Source of the DNA: CAWBVG01 sp963792175
GTDB taxonomy: Bacteria; Acidobacteriota; Vicinamibacteria; Vicinamibacterales; CAVVIG01
Reading direction: 5' to 3'
NCBI GenBank assembly: GCA_963792175.1
Contig: CAWBVG010000005.1
Location: 62,001 to 126,000, forward strand
DNA: 64,000 nt
Part shown: piece by piece, positions 48,242-59,267 of the stretch
Numbering within the stretch: position 1 is the stretch's first letter
How the letters are laid out: the number at the start of each line of letters is the position of its first letter
The notes under the pieces: model-generated
Seen by the model: only the letters and a program-made list of their open reading frames with translations
What the model was told of the DNA's origin: nothing
The model's database searches: none
Program-made: the position numbers and the translations under genes

Positions 48242-50450
48242 TCACGGATTGACGGCGCGCAACGGCACCTGCAGATAGACGAAGGACATCCCGCTGCGCA
48301 GATAGTTCTCGATCCGCTGAAGCACCGCCCCGCGGCGCAGCCACTCCGGACCCGTCTCGAGCATCCGTTCCTCGATCAGCGTCGAGAGAAACAGGTATCC
48401 GGCCGCGATCAGGCGGTCGCGCAGCGCGTCGAGCAGATGTTGTTCGAGTTCCACGGCGTTCTGGACCGTCGGCAGAATCGCCATGGCCTGCAGATAGAAC
48501 GCATCGTTTTCGCCAAACCGCGGATCGGAACTGACGCCTTCCTCGTCGTGGTTTTCGAGCGCGCTGCCGAGGGCGTAGCCGACAATCCGGCCCGACACGC
48601 GATCGCGAAGCACGACGCCGATGGCCCCCGGGTTCGCAATCGTCGCTTCCAGCGTCTCGAGCTGAAACTGCAGCAACGGCCGCCGCCCCGATCGCAGCAC
48701 ATCGGGTGGATACGCCGCACCCGGACCGTAGCGTTCCTGCTCGACCTCGAGGATCTGCTGCTTCAGCGCATCGAAATCGGCACGCGTCACATCGACCACA
48801 TCGACGGTATCGAGCGGGATCGCCAACGTGCCGACACGGACCTTGACGGCGGGCGCCACGTCGCCCGCGGCGCGTCCGCCCACCAGATCCTCGACCGCGA
48901 AGCGAAGGATCGCGAGCGCCTCGTCGATCGCCGACGGCTCAGTGTCGTAGCGGGGATACAGCCGCACGCTGCGCTCGCCGGCCTTCAGCAGCAGCAGCCC
49001 GCGCCGGAACGCGCGATCGAGCAGCGCATCGCACAGGTCCGCGCGCTGGACATCGAAGCCGATCATGACGCCCGGCCCTCTGACGTTCTTCAGGATCTCG
49101 CGATAGTCGCGCGACAGCGCCTCGAGCCCGAGCCGCGCGCGGTCGCCGGTGCGGCGCACCGCGTCGAGGTCCAGCTTGTCGAGAACGGCGAGCAGCCGCA
49201 CCATGCCGACCGAATCGCCTTCCCACGTCGTGTTGAACTTCTTCTCTTCCTGGAAGAAGGTCGCGAGCGCTTCGCTGACGAACAGGACGCCGTTCTGCGC
49301 CTTCTTCGCCCAGGTGACGAGGTCGGGCGGGCACGGCAGATCGAACAGCTCGTGCGCCCACAGCCGGCCGGTCATCCCCCATCCGGTCTGGACCTCGTCG
49401 AAAATCAGCGGCACGTCGTAGATACGCGTCAGCAGCCGCAGCTGGCGCATGAACCGCCCGCTCGCGATTCGAACGCCACCTTCTCCCTGAATCGGCTCGA
49501 CGAGCACGGCGGCCACGCGCCGCGACCGTCTGACGACGTCGGCGGTCAGCAGCGCGCGCTGGGTCTGGACGAAGGCGTCGACGTCCCGTTCCGGGAGCGC
49601 CAGGAACTCGTCGATCGCGTCGATCTCGCGCCGGAAGGTGTCCCGGCTCTTCTCCGCACGCGGCAGCCGTCCGGACACCAGCAGATCCCACAACTGCTTG
49701 AGGCTGCGCTCCTCGCGGCGCAGCGTCTCCTTCGGCGCCCGAGCTTCCTCGACCGGAAACGGGATGTGGGGCCAGTCGAACGTCGGAAACCCCAGGCGCG
49801 CTTTCTTCCGATGCGTCACGGCCAGGCTGCCCAGCGTGCGTCCGTGGAAGGCGCCCTCGAACGAGACGATGAATCCGCCCTCGGCGTCCTCCGTCGTCTT
49901 CACGCGATTGAGCAGCACGGCCTTGATCGCGTTCTCGACCGCCTCGGCGCCGGTGTTGACGATGAAGTGCCGCGGCGTGCCGGCCGGCGCGATCTCGGTT
50001 CAAGGCGGCCTTGAGGCGCAGCGACAGCACCGTCTGGTATTCGGAGTGCGCGTAGCGGGACACGATGTATGGCAATGAATCGAGCACGGCCTGGACGACC
50101 GCGGGATCGTTTTCGCCGAACGCTTGCGTCGCGATCAGCGCGCCCATGTCGAGGAAGCGATACGGCTCGCCGGCGGCGTCGCGATCGATGATCGCCAGGT
50201 ACGGGCCCACCGATTGCGCGGGATCGAACGCCACCGGCAACGAGAAGAAGAGGCTGCTCGACGCCGCCTCCATGGCGGCGTTTGAAGCAGGCAACAGGTC
50301 GTGCACCAGATCGTCGAGTGCGCGGTCGCCCTCGCAAAACGCCTCGGGGACATGCACGCGCATGTCGCCGGCGCGGTAGCGCGCGTTCAGCCGACCGATG
50401 CGTTCCAGGAACTCCTCGACGGTCGAGGTGGGGGGAGCGAGCGTCTCCAT
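48242..50450 (-). CDS. Class III aminotransferase (lysine 6-aminotransferase-like) fused to a GNAT-like domain (one frameshift)
   Basis: About 736 residues with one extra base near 49998 (length 3n+1). The PLP-dependent part has PRHFIVNTGAEAVENAIKAV, GFIVSFEGAFHGRTLGSLAV, VLVEPIQGEGGVRIASGRFM, LIFDEVQTGWGMTGRLW and the PLP-lysine segment LVTWAKKAQNGVLF. It is closest in style to L-lysine 6-aminotransferases. From about residue 470 a GNAT-like part follows (NPGAIGVVLRDRVSGRIVGY, ENDAFYLQAMAILPTVQNAV, LEQHLLDALRDRLIAAGYLF). The combined product could transaminate and then acylate an amine, or use the second domain for sensing. The start is the ATG at 50450. Confidence 0.82.
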
Positions 50451-50502
50451 GCGGCCTATCTAGACGATAGCGCGGATCGCGCGGGCGCGCTGCTGGCGAA
50501 GA

Positions 50503-50814
50503 TTACAGCCAGCTTTCCAGCAGGAAGCGGCATTCTTCGAATCGCGCCGCGACGGCGCCGACCTCGGTCGCGCGCACGACTTCGGCCGAACAGACCTGTT
50601 TGCCGGTCGGCAGGTTCCCCACCTGCATCGGCGGCGAGAGGATCACTTCGACCGAGGTGCCGGGCGTCAGCTCGGTTGGACCGAACAGCACGCCCGATTC
50701 ACTGAGGTTCACCACGCGGCTTGGATGCCACCCCTCTTCGCCGGCGCGCCGGTACATGATGGTAATCGGCAGCGCGACGCGTCGTGCTCGTGGGGTGTAG
50801 ATCATCGAGTTCAT
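50503..50814 (-). CDS. PilZ domain protein
   Basis: 103 residues from the ATG at 50814 (MNSMIYTPRARRVALPITIM). It contains a single PilZ domain with PRARRVALPI and RVVNLSESGVLFGPTE, matching the RxxxR and NxSxxG c-di-GMP-binding motifs, and ends EECRFLLESWL. It is a stand-alone cytosolic c-di-GMP receptor. The gene lies 52 bases upstream of the aminotransferase gene on the same strand, with no sign of functional linkage. Confidence 0.82.
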   Translation of the reverse strand: MNSMIYTPRARRVALPITIMYRRAGEEGWHPSRVVNLSESGVLFGPTELTPGTSVEVILSPPMQVGNLPTGKQVCSAEVVRATEVGAVAARFEECRFLLESWL

Positions 50815-50944
50815 ACGTCCCCCCGCATGCCGGACGATTCCGTGGAGCCGACGGTATCCTCTGCGAGCCACCGCAGAAGTTCAAGCGGAAACCTCCGGCG
50901 CTTTTGCGTTCGCGTCCGCGGTGGTTTAGGCTACCGCCACCGCG

Positions 50945-52064
50945 ATGACCACACCCGATCGAACGCTTGGTGTCGCCGTGTGCGGCACCGGCTGGTGCGC
51001 CGCGCAGCACATCGCTGCGTTTCTGAAGCAACCCGCGGGCACGGGTCACCTGGCTCTGCGGCCGCGACGTCGAGCGCGCGCGCGCGACGCTGTCGAAGGC
51101 GGGCGTCGCGCTCGACGGCGTCGGCTCGACCAGCGACTACGAGGAGCTGCTCGCGGCGCCGCGACGTCGACATCGTCTCGATTGCGACGCCGAACCACCT
51201 GCATGCGGACGAAGCCGTCGGCGCGGCGCGCGCCGGCAAGCACTTCCTCCTCGAGAAGCCGACCGGCCTCGACGTCCGCCGAGCTGGTTCGCATTCGCGA
51301 CGCCGTGCGGCGCGCCGGCGTGCGGACCATCGTCTCGTTCGAGCTGCGCTACAACCCGTTCCTGAAGTTCGCGCGGTGGCTGCGGAGCGGACGGATGGCT
51401 CGGCGAGATCCGCTTCGCGCGCACGCAGTACCTGTCGCACGTCACCGATTGGTACAGCGGATGGGAGTGGGTGCGCACGCGCGAGAGCGGGCGCAGCCAT
51501 CTGCTCGCCGCCGGCTGCCACGCCGTGGATGCGCTGCGCTGGTGCTCCGGCCTCGAGCCGACCGTCCGTGAGCGCGCTGCACACCCACTTCACCGAGCGG
51601 CTACGAGTGGCCGACGTCGATCGTGGCGAACATGACGCTCGGAGGATCGGCGCTCGGCCACGTCACCAGCTCCACCGACTTCATGCTGCCGTACACGTTC
51701 GTGGTCGAGCTGATGGGCGATCGCGCGACGCTGCGGCAGGACCTGCTGCAATGGCTCGACGAGCCGCTCGACCTCGAGCGCGCTGGCGGCGGCGAACCCG
51801 TTTCCGGACGTCCGGCTTGCGGCGGCCACGGATCTGGCGGGCCGGCCGGCGATCCGGATCGTCTGCACGATGCCCGAGACGGCCGACGTCAGCCACCATC
51901 CGTTCCAGGCGGAGATCGACGAGCTCGTGGCCTGCGTGCTCGAGGATCGCGAGACGTCGATCAACGTCTTCGACGCGCAGAAGACGATGGAGGTGTGCCT
52001 GGCGGCGGATCGGTCGGCGGAGCTCGGAGGCCAGCCGGTCGCGCTGCCGTTGGTCGTAGACTAG
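50945..52064 (+). CDS. Gfo/Idh/MocA family oxidoreductase (many frameshifts)
   Basis: About 370 residues, split by roughly eight single-base shifts. The NAD(P) fold begins DRTLGVAVCGTGWCAAQHIA, with DVDIVSIATPNHLHADEAVG and GKHFLLEKPTGLDV; the C-terminal domain has FELRYNPFLKFARWLRSGR, LLAAGCHAVDALRWCSGLEP and HHPFQAEIDELVACVLEDRE. Family members oxidise or reduce sugars and their derivatives with bound NAD(P). No signal peptide, so it is cytosolic. It is first of three plus-strand sugar genes. Several breaks are an extra C beside CG, for example GTCCGCC for GTCGCC near 51282. Confidence 0.82.
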
Positions 52065-52114
52065 AACGAACAATTGGCGATTGAGCGCGAATGTGAGTGA
52101 ATTGGTCGGATGCC

Positions 52115-53485
52115 ATGAGCCGCACTCGACGCTCGCGGCGTGATTTTCTCAAGACCGTCGCCGGCGCCGCTGCGGCGGCGCCGATCGTGCTGCGCGCGCA
52201 GACGCTCGGCGCCGTCACAGACGCCGTCGTCGAACGACCGGATCCGCGTCGCGGCGATCGGCGTCGGGATTCGCGGCCAGCAGGACCTGCGCTCGGCGCT
52301 TCGAACGCCAGGCGTCGAGCTGGTGGCGGCCGCCGACGTCTACGACGGACGGCTGACGCTCGCCAGGGAGCGCTGGGGCAGCCAGCTCTTCACGACGCGC
52401 GACTACCGCGAGGTGCTGGCGCGCCGCGACGTCGATGCGGTGATCATCGCGACGCCGGATCACTGGCACATGCAGATGGCGGTCGACGCGATGAAGGCGG
52501 GCAAGGACGTCTACGTCGAGAAGCCGATGGTGCAGCAGCTCGACGAAGGGCCGCGGATCATCGAGCCGCGCGGCAGACCGGCCGCATCCTGCAGGTCGGC
52601 AGCCAGCATGCCAGCTCGATCGTCTACGCGCAAGGCGAGGGAGCTGTTCCGCGCCGGCGCGATCGGCGAGCTGAACCTCGTCGAAGCGTGGATCAACCGC
52701 AACTCCTCGATGGGCGCGTGGCAGTATTCGATTCCGCCCGACGCCTCGCCGCAGACCATCGACTGGGATCGGTTCCTCGGCCGCGCGCCGAAGCGGCCGT
52801 TCGACCCGGTGCGCCTGTTCCGCTGGCGCAACTACCGCGACTACGGCACCGGCATTCCCGGCGATCTGTTCGTGCACCTGTTCACCGGCATCCATTTCGT
52901 GCTCGACGCGCTGGGACCGACGCGCGCCATCGCGAGCGGCGGGCTGCGCCAATGGAACGACGGCCGCGACGTGCCCGACGTGATGCTCGCGCTCTACGAC
53001 TATCCGAAGACCGCGACGCATCCGGCGTTCACGCTGTCGCTGAAGGTGAACTTCGCCGAAGGCGCCGGCGACGCCTACGTCGTTCCGCTTCGTCGGACCC
53101 GAAGGCGTGCTCACGATTGGCGACAAGTCCGTGACGCTGTCGCGGCGCCCGCCGGCCAAGGAGCCGGGCCAGACCGGCGACACGTTCGCGAAGGCCGCGC
53201 AGGACGCGTATCATGAAGGAGTATCGCGCGAAGTATCCGGATCGGCCGGAGCTGCAGCCGCGCGCCGACGAGACCTACGCCGCACCGCCGCGCTACAACA
53301 GCACCGAGGATCATTTCCGCAACTTCTTCGACGCGGTGCGCACGCGGCGGCCGGTGGTCGAAGACGCGGTGTTCGGCCTGCGCGCGGCCGGACCGGCGCT
53401 GCTCGCGAACCACAGCTACTTCGAGAACCGGCCGATCGGCTGGGATGCCGAGAAGATGACGCGGACCTCGATCGAGTCGCACTGA
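52115..53485 (+). CDS. Gfo/Idh/MocA family oxidoreductase with Tat signal (several frameshifts)
   Basis: About 455 residues. The start is the ATG at 52115: Tat signal SRRDFLKTVAGAAAAAPIVL. Then RIRVAAIGVGIRGQQDLRSA for NAD(P), DVDAVIIATPDHWHMQMAVD, and GKDVYVEKPMVQQLDEG with the catalytic-type Lys. The C-terminal domain has QTIDWDRFLGRAPKRPFDPV and YGTGIPGDLFVHLFTGIHFV. It ends NRPIGWDAEKMT, then a stop overlapping the next start (TGATG). The exported Gfo/Idh type is common in Acidobacteria and Planctomycetes and acts on sugars or glycosides in the periplasm. Confidence 0.85.
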
Positions 53486-54197
53486 TGAAGGAACGTCGCT
53501 GGGCGTGTACGACTCGCGTTCTCGGCGCTGCGGCGATCATGCGCTGCGTGCGGCGCAGGACACGCCGAATACCCTGTCAGCGCGAAAGAGCGGGCGGACG
53601 GCTGGCGCCTGCTGTTCGACGGCAAGACGACCGCGCGGCTGGCGCGGCTATCGCCAGCAGACGCTGCCCGGCGGCTGGCAGGCCGATCGACGGCGCGCTC
53701 ACCCGCGTCGGTCAGGCCGGCGACATCGTCACCATCGACGAGTTCGGCGATTTCGAGCTGACGCTCGAGTGGAAGCTGTCGCCGAACGGCAACAGCGGCG
53801 TCTTCTACCGCGTCGTCGAAGACGACGACGGTGATGTGGCACATGGCGCCGGAGTATCAGATCATCGACAACGCCTACAAGGAGCCGCTCAAGCCGGGGC
53901 AGTACACCGGCGCGAATTACGATCTGCATCCGCCGTCACGCGACGTGACGAAGCCGATCGGCTCGTGGAACGAGACGCGCATCCTCGTGCGCGGCGCGCA
54001 CGTCGAGCACTGGCTGAACGGCGTGAAGGTGGTCGAGTACGAGCTGTGGACTCCTGACTGGGAGCGGCGGGTCCGAGGAGAGCAAGTTCAAGGACTACCC
54101 GAGCTACGGCCGCGCGCGGCGCGGCCACATCGGGCTGCAGGACCACGGCGACCGCGTCGCCTTCCGGAACATCAAGATTCGCGAAATCAAGAACTGA
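53485..54197 (+). CDS. DUF1080 (3-keto-disaccharide hydrolase-type) secreted protein (several frameshifts)
   Basis: About 237 residues. A signal-like start (KERRWACTTRVLGAAAIM) precedes a jelly-roll DUF1080 domain: DGWRLLFDGKTTARWRGY, GGWQAIDGALTRVGQAGDIV, FELTLEWKLSPNGNSGVFYR, MWHMAPEYQIIDNAYKEPLK and ETRILVRGAHVEHWLNGVKV, ending HGDRVAFRNIKIREIKN. Members cleave 3-keto-glycosides produced by an oxidoreductase. Its ATG overlaps the Gfo/Idh stop. The 3' end overlaps the convergent fucosidase gene by 11 bases. Confidence 0.88.
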
Positions 54198-55535
54198 GAA
54201 CGAGCTCGACGATCGTATCGATCGGATCGACGGCGTCGCGCGGCAGCTTCACCACGACGCCGAAATCGTGCTCGGAGAATTCCGCCGCGCGGCCGGTGGC
54301 CAGGAAGCGGGCGCTGCGAATCCTGGCGCCGAGCGGCGGAAGCAGCAGCGACGTGTCCGGCGCGTCGAGCACGTGGACGTACACGCGGTTGCCTTTGCGC
54401 GTCGTCACGCCCCAGGCGTGCGGCGCGATCGGACCGCCGCGCGTGCCGTAGATCGCTTCGCCATTCTTCGCCATCCACGCGCCGATTTCCTGCAGCCGCG
54501 ACACGAATTCCGGCTGGATGCGGCCGTTCGGCATCGGCCCGACGTTGAGCAGGAAATTCGCGTTCGATCCGGCCGCGCGCACGAGGTAGCGGATCAGATC
54601 GCGCGTCGACTTGTGCCGGCGATCGGTGAGGTTGAATCCCCACGACCCGTTCATCGTCTCGCAGGTTTCGAGCGGCAGGTCGCCGATTTCCGAGTCCTTG
54701 TTGAAGTCGGCGGTGCGGCCGCCCGGCAGATCCTTCTCGAACATCTGGAAGTCTTCGCCGGGGAACGGGCGGCGGTGATGGTTGGCGCCGATGAGCGCCT
54801 GCGGCTGCAGCTCGTGAATCAGCGCGTAGGTGCGATCGAGCTGCCACGGCGCCTCGGGGCGATCCCACCACCCGTCGAACCAGATGCCGCCGATCTCGCC
54901 GTAATTCGTCAACAGCTCGCGCAGCTGGCCGTTCATGTACTCGATGTAGCGGGACCACTCGCCCTGCCTCCGGCCGCTCCGCGTCGCGGCCGGTGCGGCC
55001 GCGCGGAAAGTAATCGGGATGATGCCAGTCGAGCTGTGAGTAATAGAAGAACAGCTTCAGTCCCTGCTCGGCGGCATTCCTCGGCGAGCGCCTTGAGGAC
55101 GTCCTTGCGATACGGCGTGCGCGAGACGATGTTGTAGTCGGAGACCTTCGAGTCGAACATCGCGAAGCCGTCGTGATGCTTGCTCGTGATGGTGATGTAC
55201 TTCATGCCGGCCGCCTTCGCGAGCGCGACCCACTCGACCGGATCGAACGCCACCGGATTGAACTGCGCCGGCAGCTTTTCGTAGTCGGCGGCCGGAATCT
55301 TCCGATTGTTCATCACCCACTCGCCGTCGCCGAGCACGCTGTAGACGCCCCAATGCACGAACAGGCCGAAGCGCGCGTCCTGGAACCACTCGCGCGCCGC
55401 CAGATTCGCCGCGGTCGGCCGATAGCCGGTCTGCGCGTGCCCGGTCGCGGTTGTGCCGAGTGTGCCGAGCGCCATCGCGGCAACCGCCACGAGCAACACC
55501 GAAAGTCTCGTTCTCATCATCGACATGATGCTCAT
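54187..55535 (-). CDS. GH29 alpha-L-fucosidase, secreted (few frameshifts)
   Basis: About 450 residues. A signal peptide (RTRLSVLLVAVAAMALGTL) is followed by the GH29 barrel: REWFQDARFGLFVHWGVYSV, GMKYITITSKHHDGFAMFDS, NYGEIGGIWFDGWWDRPEAP with the likely nucleophile Asp, then FEKDLPGGRTADFN and ANFLLNVGPMPNGRIQPEFV. A C-terminal domain of about 100 residues follows. It releases alpha-linked fucose outside the inner membrane. Frames break near 54950-55080. Several in-frame ATGs (55535, 55526, 55520, 55517) are possible starts. It lies in the minus-strand sugar gene train. Confidence 0.88.
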
Positions 55536-56188
55536 ATCAGGTATTTGTCGTATCCGGCCTTGACCAGCTCTTCGTAGGCGCGCCAGACGTCGTCGGGAAT
55601 GTCCTGGTGGATCTGAAAGCCTTTCGCGGGATAGCAGCCGGATCCGCTGCAGATCGCCGACCATGATGCCACCACGTCGTCCGGCGACAGCGCGTCGTGT
55701 GAGTATTCACTGCAGATACGTCGTCCATCGACACCTGCGGCGACGTCACCACGAGCTGCTTTCTCAGGCCAGACCTTCCTGAACGTCGCATAGCTGCGGC
55801 GTTCCATGTACGGCTTCTGCACGACGATGAACGACTGCGGATCGAGCCCTTTCTCCGCGAGCAGCTGCCTCGTGAACTGGACGTTCTCGCCGGTGTTCGT
55901 CGATCGATTCTCGACGAGGATCCGCTCCTTCGGGACGCCCATGCCGGCGGCAATCGCGGCGAACTGATCGGCTTCCGGCTCCTGCCACAGGTGCCGCGTG
56001 ATCGCGCCAAGTCCACCCGCGAAAATCAGCAGCGGCGCCCAGCCCTCGAGAAACAGCGCCGCGCCGCGCTTCGCGACCGTCTTGTCGTGGCTGCACAGCA
56101 CGAGGATCGCATCGGCCCGGGCCAGCTGATGATTGAGGTGATGGTAGTCCCAGAGCGTCTGCGCGAGACCGCGGATCCGATCGTTCAT
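55532..56188 (-). CDS. YdcF family (DUF218) protein (frameshifted)
   Basis: About 218 residues. It has the DUF218 core ADAILVLCSHDKTVAKRGAA, LLIFAGGLGAITRHLWQEPE, KERILVENRSTNTGENVQFT and FIVVQKPYMERRSYATFRK. An indel-rich stretch follows (55640-55760), then the end reads GFQIHQDIPDDVWRAYEELV. The family binds nucleotides such as SAM or acts in envelope metabolism; the precise function is unclear. Its stop overlaps the possible fucosidase start. Confidence 0.82.
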   Translation of the reverse strand: MNDRIRGLAQTLWDYHHLNHQLARADAILVLCSHDKTVAKRGAALFLEGWAPLLIFAGGLGAITRHLWQEPEADQFAAIAAGMGVPKERILVENRSTNTGENVQFTRQLLAEKGLDPQSFIVVQKPYMERRSYATFRKVWPEKAARGDVAAGVDGRRICSEYSHDALSPDDVVASWSAICSGSGCYPAKGFQIHQDIPDDVWRAYEELVKAGYDKYLI

Positions 56189-56236
56189 CGACGCTGGCAG
56201 CCGCCGCCGGTCAACGGAGGCGACGGAGATAACGGC

Positions 56237-56461
56237 TTAACCACAGAGACACGGAGCAACGGAGTACGAACAGAGGTCAGCGATTCGACGGGCGTCACGA
56301 AGCGACGGCGCAATCGGATCGAATCGTGAAAACGAGCACGACGATCATCCGTGTTCGTTTTCACGATTCGATCCGATCGCGCAGTCGGCCTGCGTCGCAG
56401 GCCGACCCGTCGAATCGCTGAGTCTCTTCTCGTCTCCGTTGCTCCGTTGCTCTGTGGTTTA
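56237..56461. repeat. Long palindromic element with AACCACAGAG / CTCTGTGGTT ends
   Basis: About 225 bases. Inner arms are perfect over 23 bases around 56310-56375 (ATCGGATCGAATCGTGAAAA pairing with its complement). The next arm CAGCGATTCGACGGG recurs as CCCGTCGAATCGCTG, and the outer ends are AACCACAGAGACACGGAG and its partner CTCCGTTGCTCTGTGGTT. It fills the 310-base gap between the YdcF and isomerase genes. It has no coding potential; it is a non-autonomous mobile palindrome or a strong transcript hairpin. Confidence 0.85.
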
Positions 56462-56498
56462 CCCGTTCGCTCCGTGCTCTCTGTGACCTCGGCGGGCA

Positions 56499-57439
56499 TT
56501 ACACCGGCTTCTGCCCCTCGAGGAACCGGTCGAGGCGGCGCGCGAGATCGGTCAGGTAGGCGCTGTCGCCGCCGGACACTTCCGTCGTGAAGCAGCCGCG
56601 ATAGCCGACGTCTGCGAACGCCCGGTGGACGGCGAGCCAGTCGATGTCGCCCTCGCCGATGTTGCGTCCACGCGAACCGGCCGTTCGGACGATCGAGCTG
56701 GAAGTCCTTCAGGTGCACCTTCGCGATGCGGGGCCCGAGCGCGCGAATCCAGTCCTGCGGGAAGCCGTAGAACACGACGTTGCCGACGTCGAAATACGCC
56801 TTCAGCCAGGGCGACTCGAATTCGTCGACGTAGCGGGCGAACTCCATCGGGCTCAGGAGGAACTTGTTCCACACTTCCTCGACCGCGACGACCACCTTCA
56901 GACTCGCGCGCCAGCGGCAGCAGGCGCTCGCGAATCACGCGCTGCGATCGCGTCCACGCGTCCTGATACGAGGTCGTCGCGTCGACGACCGCCGGAACCA
57001 GCAGCACCGTGTCGGCGCCCCAGAGCGCCGCGTTGCGCAGCGAGGCCTCCATGCCGGCGACGCTGCGATCGACGACCTCGCGGTCGCTGCTCGACAGCGG
57101 GTAGCGCCAGTGATCCATGTTCATCACGGAGTGAATCGCGCAGCCCGGTCTTCTCCGCCGCCTCGCGGACTTCCGCCGCTTCGTCCTTCGCACGCGATCG
57201 TCTGCATCTCGATCGCGTCGAAGCCGGCGGCGCGCGCGATCTGGAAACGCTGCGCGTACGGGAGCGTCCTTCGGCAGCATCGAGATGAGCACGGCCTTCG
57301 CGCTCGACGGCTCGGCGGCCCGAGCTCGTCGCCCTCGACCGGCTCGGGATGCCCGGCGTCGAGGCCGAGACGGCCTGCCGAGGCCGCACCGATGACAACG
57401 CCGGCGGCGACACGACTGCAGAAACGTGCGGCGATCCAT
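56499..57439 (-). CDS. Sugar phosphate isomerase/epimerase-type TIM barrel, exported (frameshifted)
   Basis: About 310 residues. It starts at the ATG at 57439 (MDRRTFLQS, a twin-arginine-type signal). The xylose isomerase-like barrel is visible in SVMNMDHWRYPLSSSDREVV, LRNAALWGADTVLLVPAVVD, VVVAVEEVWNKFLLSPMEFA, WLKAYFDVGNVVFYGFPQDW and RIAKVHLKDFQLDRPNG. Metal-binding acidic and histidine residues are in place (EEVWN, FDVGN, HLKDF). Such barrels epimerise or cleave (keto)sugars, including 3-keto-glycosides. The start overlaps the stop of the GMC gene by one base. Confidence 0.8.
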
Positions 57440-59256
57440 CACACGTCCCCGGCCTCAGACGCTCTTTCAGGTAATCCGTGGTCCGCCACGCCATCGCCAG
57501 GATCGACCAGGTGGTGTTCTGCGTGCCGCCGCAGACGAACGGCGCGGCGTCGGCGATGTAGACGTTCTTCGCGTCGTGCAGCCGGCAGAAGCGATCGGTC
57601 ACCGAGGTCCGCGGATCGTCGCCCATCCGCGCCGTGCCGATCTCGTGAATCGACCAGCCGGGCGGCAGCGGCTCCCGCTCGATCTTGATGTCCTCGGCCT
57701 TCGCGGCCACCAGCATCTCCTCGATCGAGTCGGCCATGTCCTTCGCCATCTTCAGCTCGTTGTCGCGGAAGATGTAGTCGAACTTGAGCACCGGAATGCC
57801 CCACGCGTCCTTCACGGCCGGATCGAGCGTGACGCGGTTCTCCTTGCGCGGCAGCACCTCGCCGAAGCCGCCGAAGCTGATGAGCGCCGGATAGTACTTC
57901 CGCACGTTCGACTTGAACGCCTTGCCGTATCCCGGGATGTCGTGCGCCATGCCGGGATACTCGGAGCAGCCGCCGCCGCCCTGGAAGTGGTAGCCGCGGA
58001 TGAAGTCGGGATGCTTGTCGGTGATGTTGCGGAACCGCGGGATGTACGGCGCGACCGGACGGCCGTCGTCGAGCGTCGCTTCGGTGCCGATGCGGGCCGG
58101 GATGTATCCGCTGCCGCGAATGCCCATGATGTGCTCGCTCAGGTAGCAGCCGAGCACTCCCGACGAATTCCCGAGGCCGCTCGGGTGCGCGCTCGATCGC
58201 GAGTTGAGCAGGATGCGCGTCGTGTCCAGCGCGCCGGCGCCGAGGACGACCACCGGCGCCTTGAAGTCCATCACCTCGCGTGTGTTCGCGTCGATGACCC
58301 GCACGCCGGTGGCGCGGTTCGACGCCTCGCCGACGAGCACTTCCGAGACCCTCGAATACGGCCGCACCGTCAGGTTGCCGCTGTCGCGCGCCGGATAGAT
58401 GAGCGCCGTCGGCGAGTGGAACGCCGCGCTGATGTCGCAGCCGCGTCCGCAGCGCCCGCGGCCGGCGCAGCGCGCCCGATATTTGTTGTTCAGGACCCCC
58501 TCGGTCGTCACGCCGGCGCGGCCGGGAATGTAGTGGCGTCCCATCTTGGCAATCGCGCGCTTGAACGCCACCTCGACGCAATTCAGCTTCGACGGCCGCT
58601 GGAACACGCCGTCGGGGACCTGCATGAGGCCTTCGGTCGTCCCGGAGCATCCGAGCAGCACGTCAACCTTGTCGTAGTACGGCTTCACATCGTCGTACGA
58701 GATCGGCCAGTCGACGTCGAAGCCGTCGCGGCTGGCGGCGTTGAACTGCAGCGGCCCGTAGCGCAGCGCGCCGCGGCCCCAGAAGTTCGTCTTGCCGCCG
58801 AGGACGTTCGCGCGCACCCACGCGTACGGCGTCCCGGTCGTCGGATTCTGCCGCTCGTCCACGACCCAGTTGCGGGTGAACCGATTGCTCGCGTACGACG
58901 CCACCTTCTTGTACTTCTCGAATGCGGGATTCGAGCCGTACGGGCGATCGAGAAAGCTGTACTCGGCGACGTCGATCGGCCGTTCGCCTGGCGGCAGGCG
59001 GCCGCGCCGGTTCGATGGCGTACGGCCACTCCATCGTCCGGTACTCGGTGCGAACGTCGATCATCCGGCCGGCTTCGAGAAGCAGCACCTTGACGCCGGC
59101 CATCGCCAGCTGAAACGCCGCCATTCCCCCGGCGGCCCCGCTGCCGACGACGATGACGTCCCAGCGATCGCTGCCGGGCTTGATCGAGTCGGCGAGCCGC
59201 TTCGATTCGTCGAGCGCGCGCGTCAGGTTGACGTCGAGGGTCGGATCCTGCTGCAT
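57439..59256 (-). CDS. GMC-family oxidoreductase, large FAD subunit (frameshifted)
   Basis: About 605 residues. The FAD site DVIVVGSGAAGGMAAFQLAM and VLLLEAGRMIDVRTEY begins the protein; later segments are RANVLGGKTNFWGRGALRYG, CAGRGRCGRGCDISAAFHSP, APVVVLGAGALDTTRILLNS and the C-terminal SIHEIGTARMGDDPRTSVTD and GGTQNTTWSILAMAWRTTDY. The histidine in HEIGTARMG is the expected active-site base. With the adjacent subunit 3 it resembles glucoside 3-dehydrogenase or gluconate 2-dehydrogenase complexes that oxidise sugars and pass electrons to cytochromes. Confidence 0.9.
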
Positions 59257-59267
59257 CGTCTCTCTCT

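Noticed and set aside
48437..50014. 525-codon plus-strand frame opposite the aminotransferase gene
   Set aside because: Antisense shadow of a well-supported gene; no family sequence.
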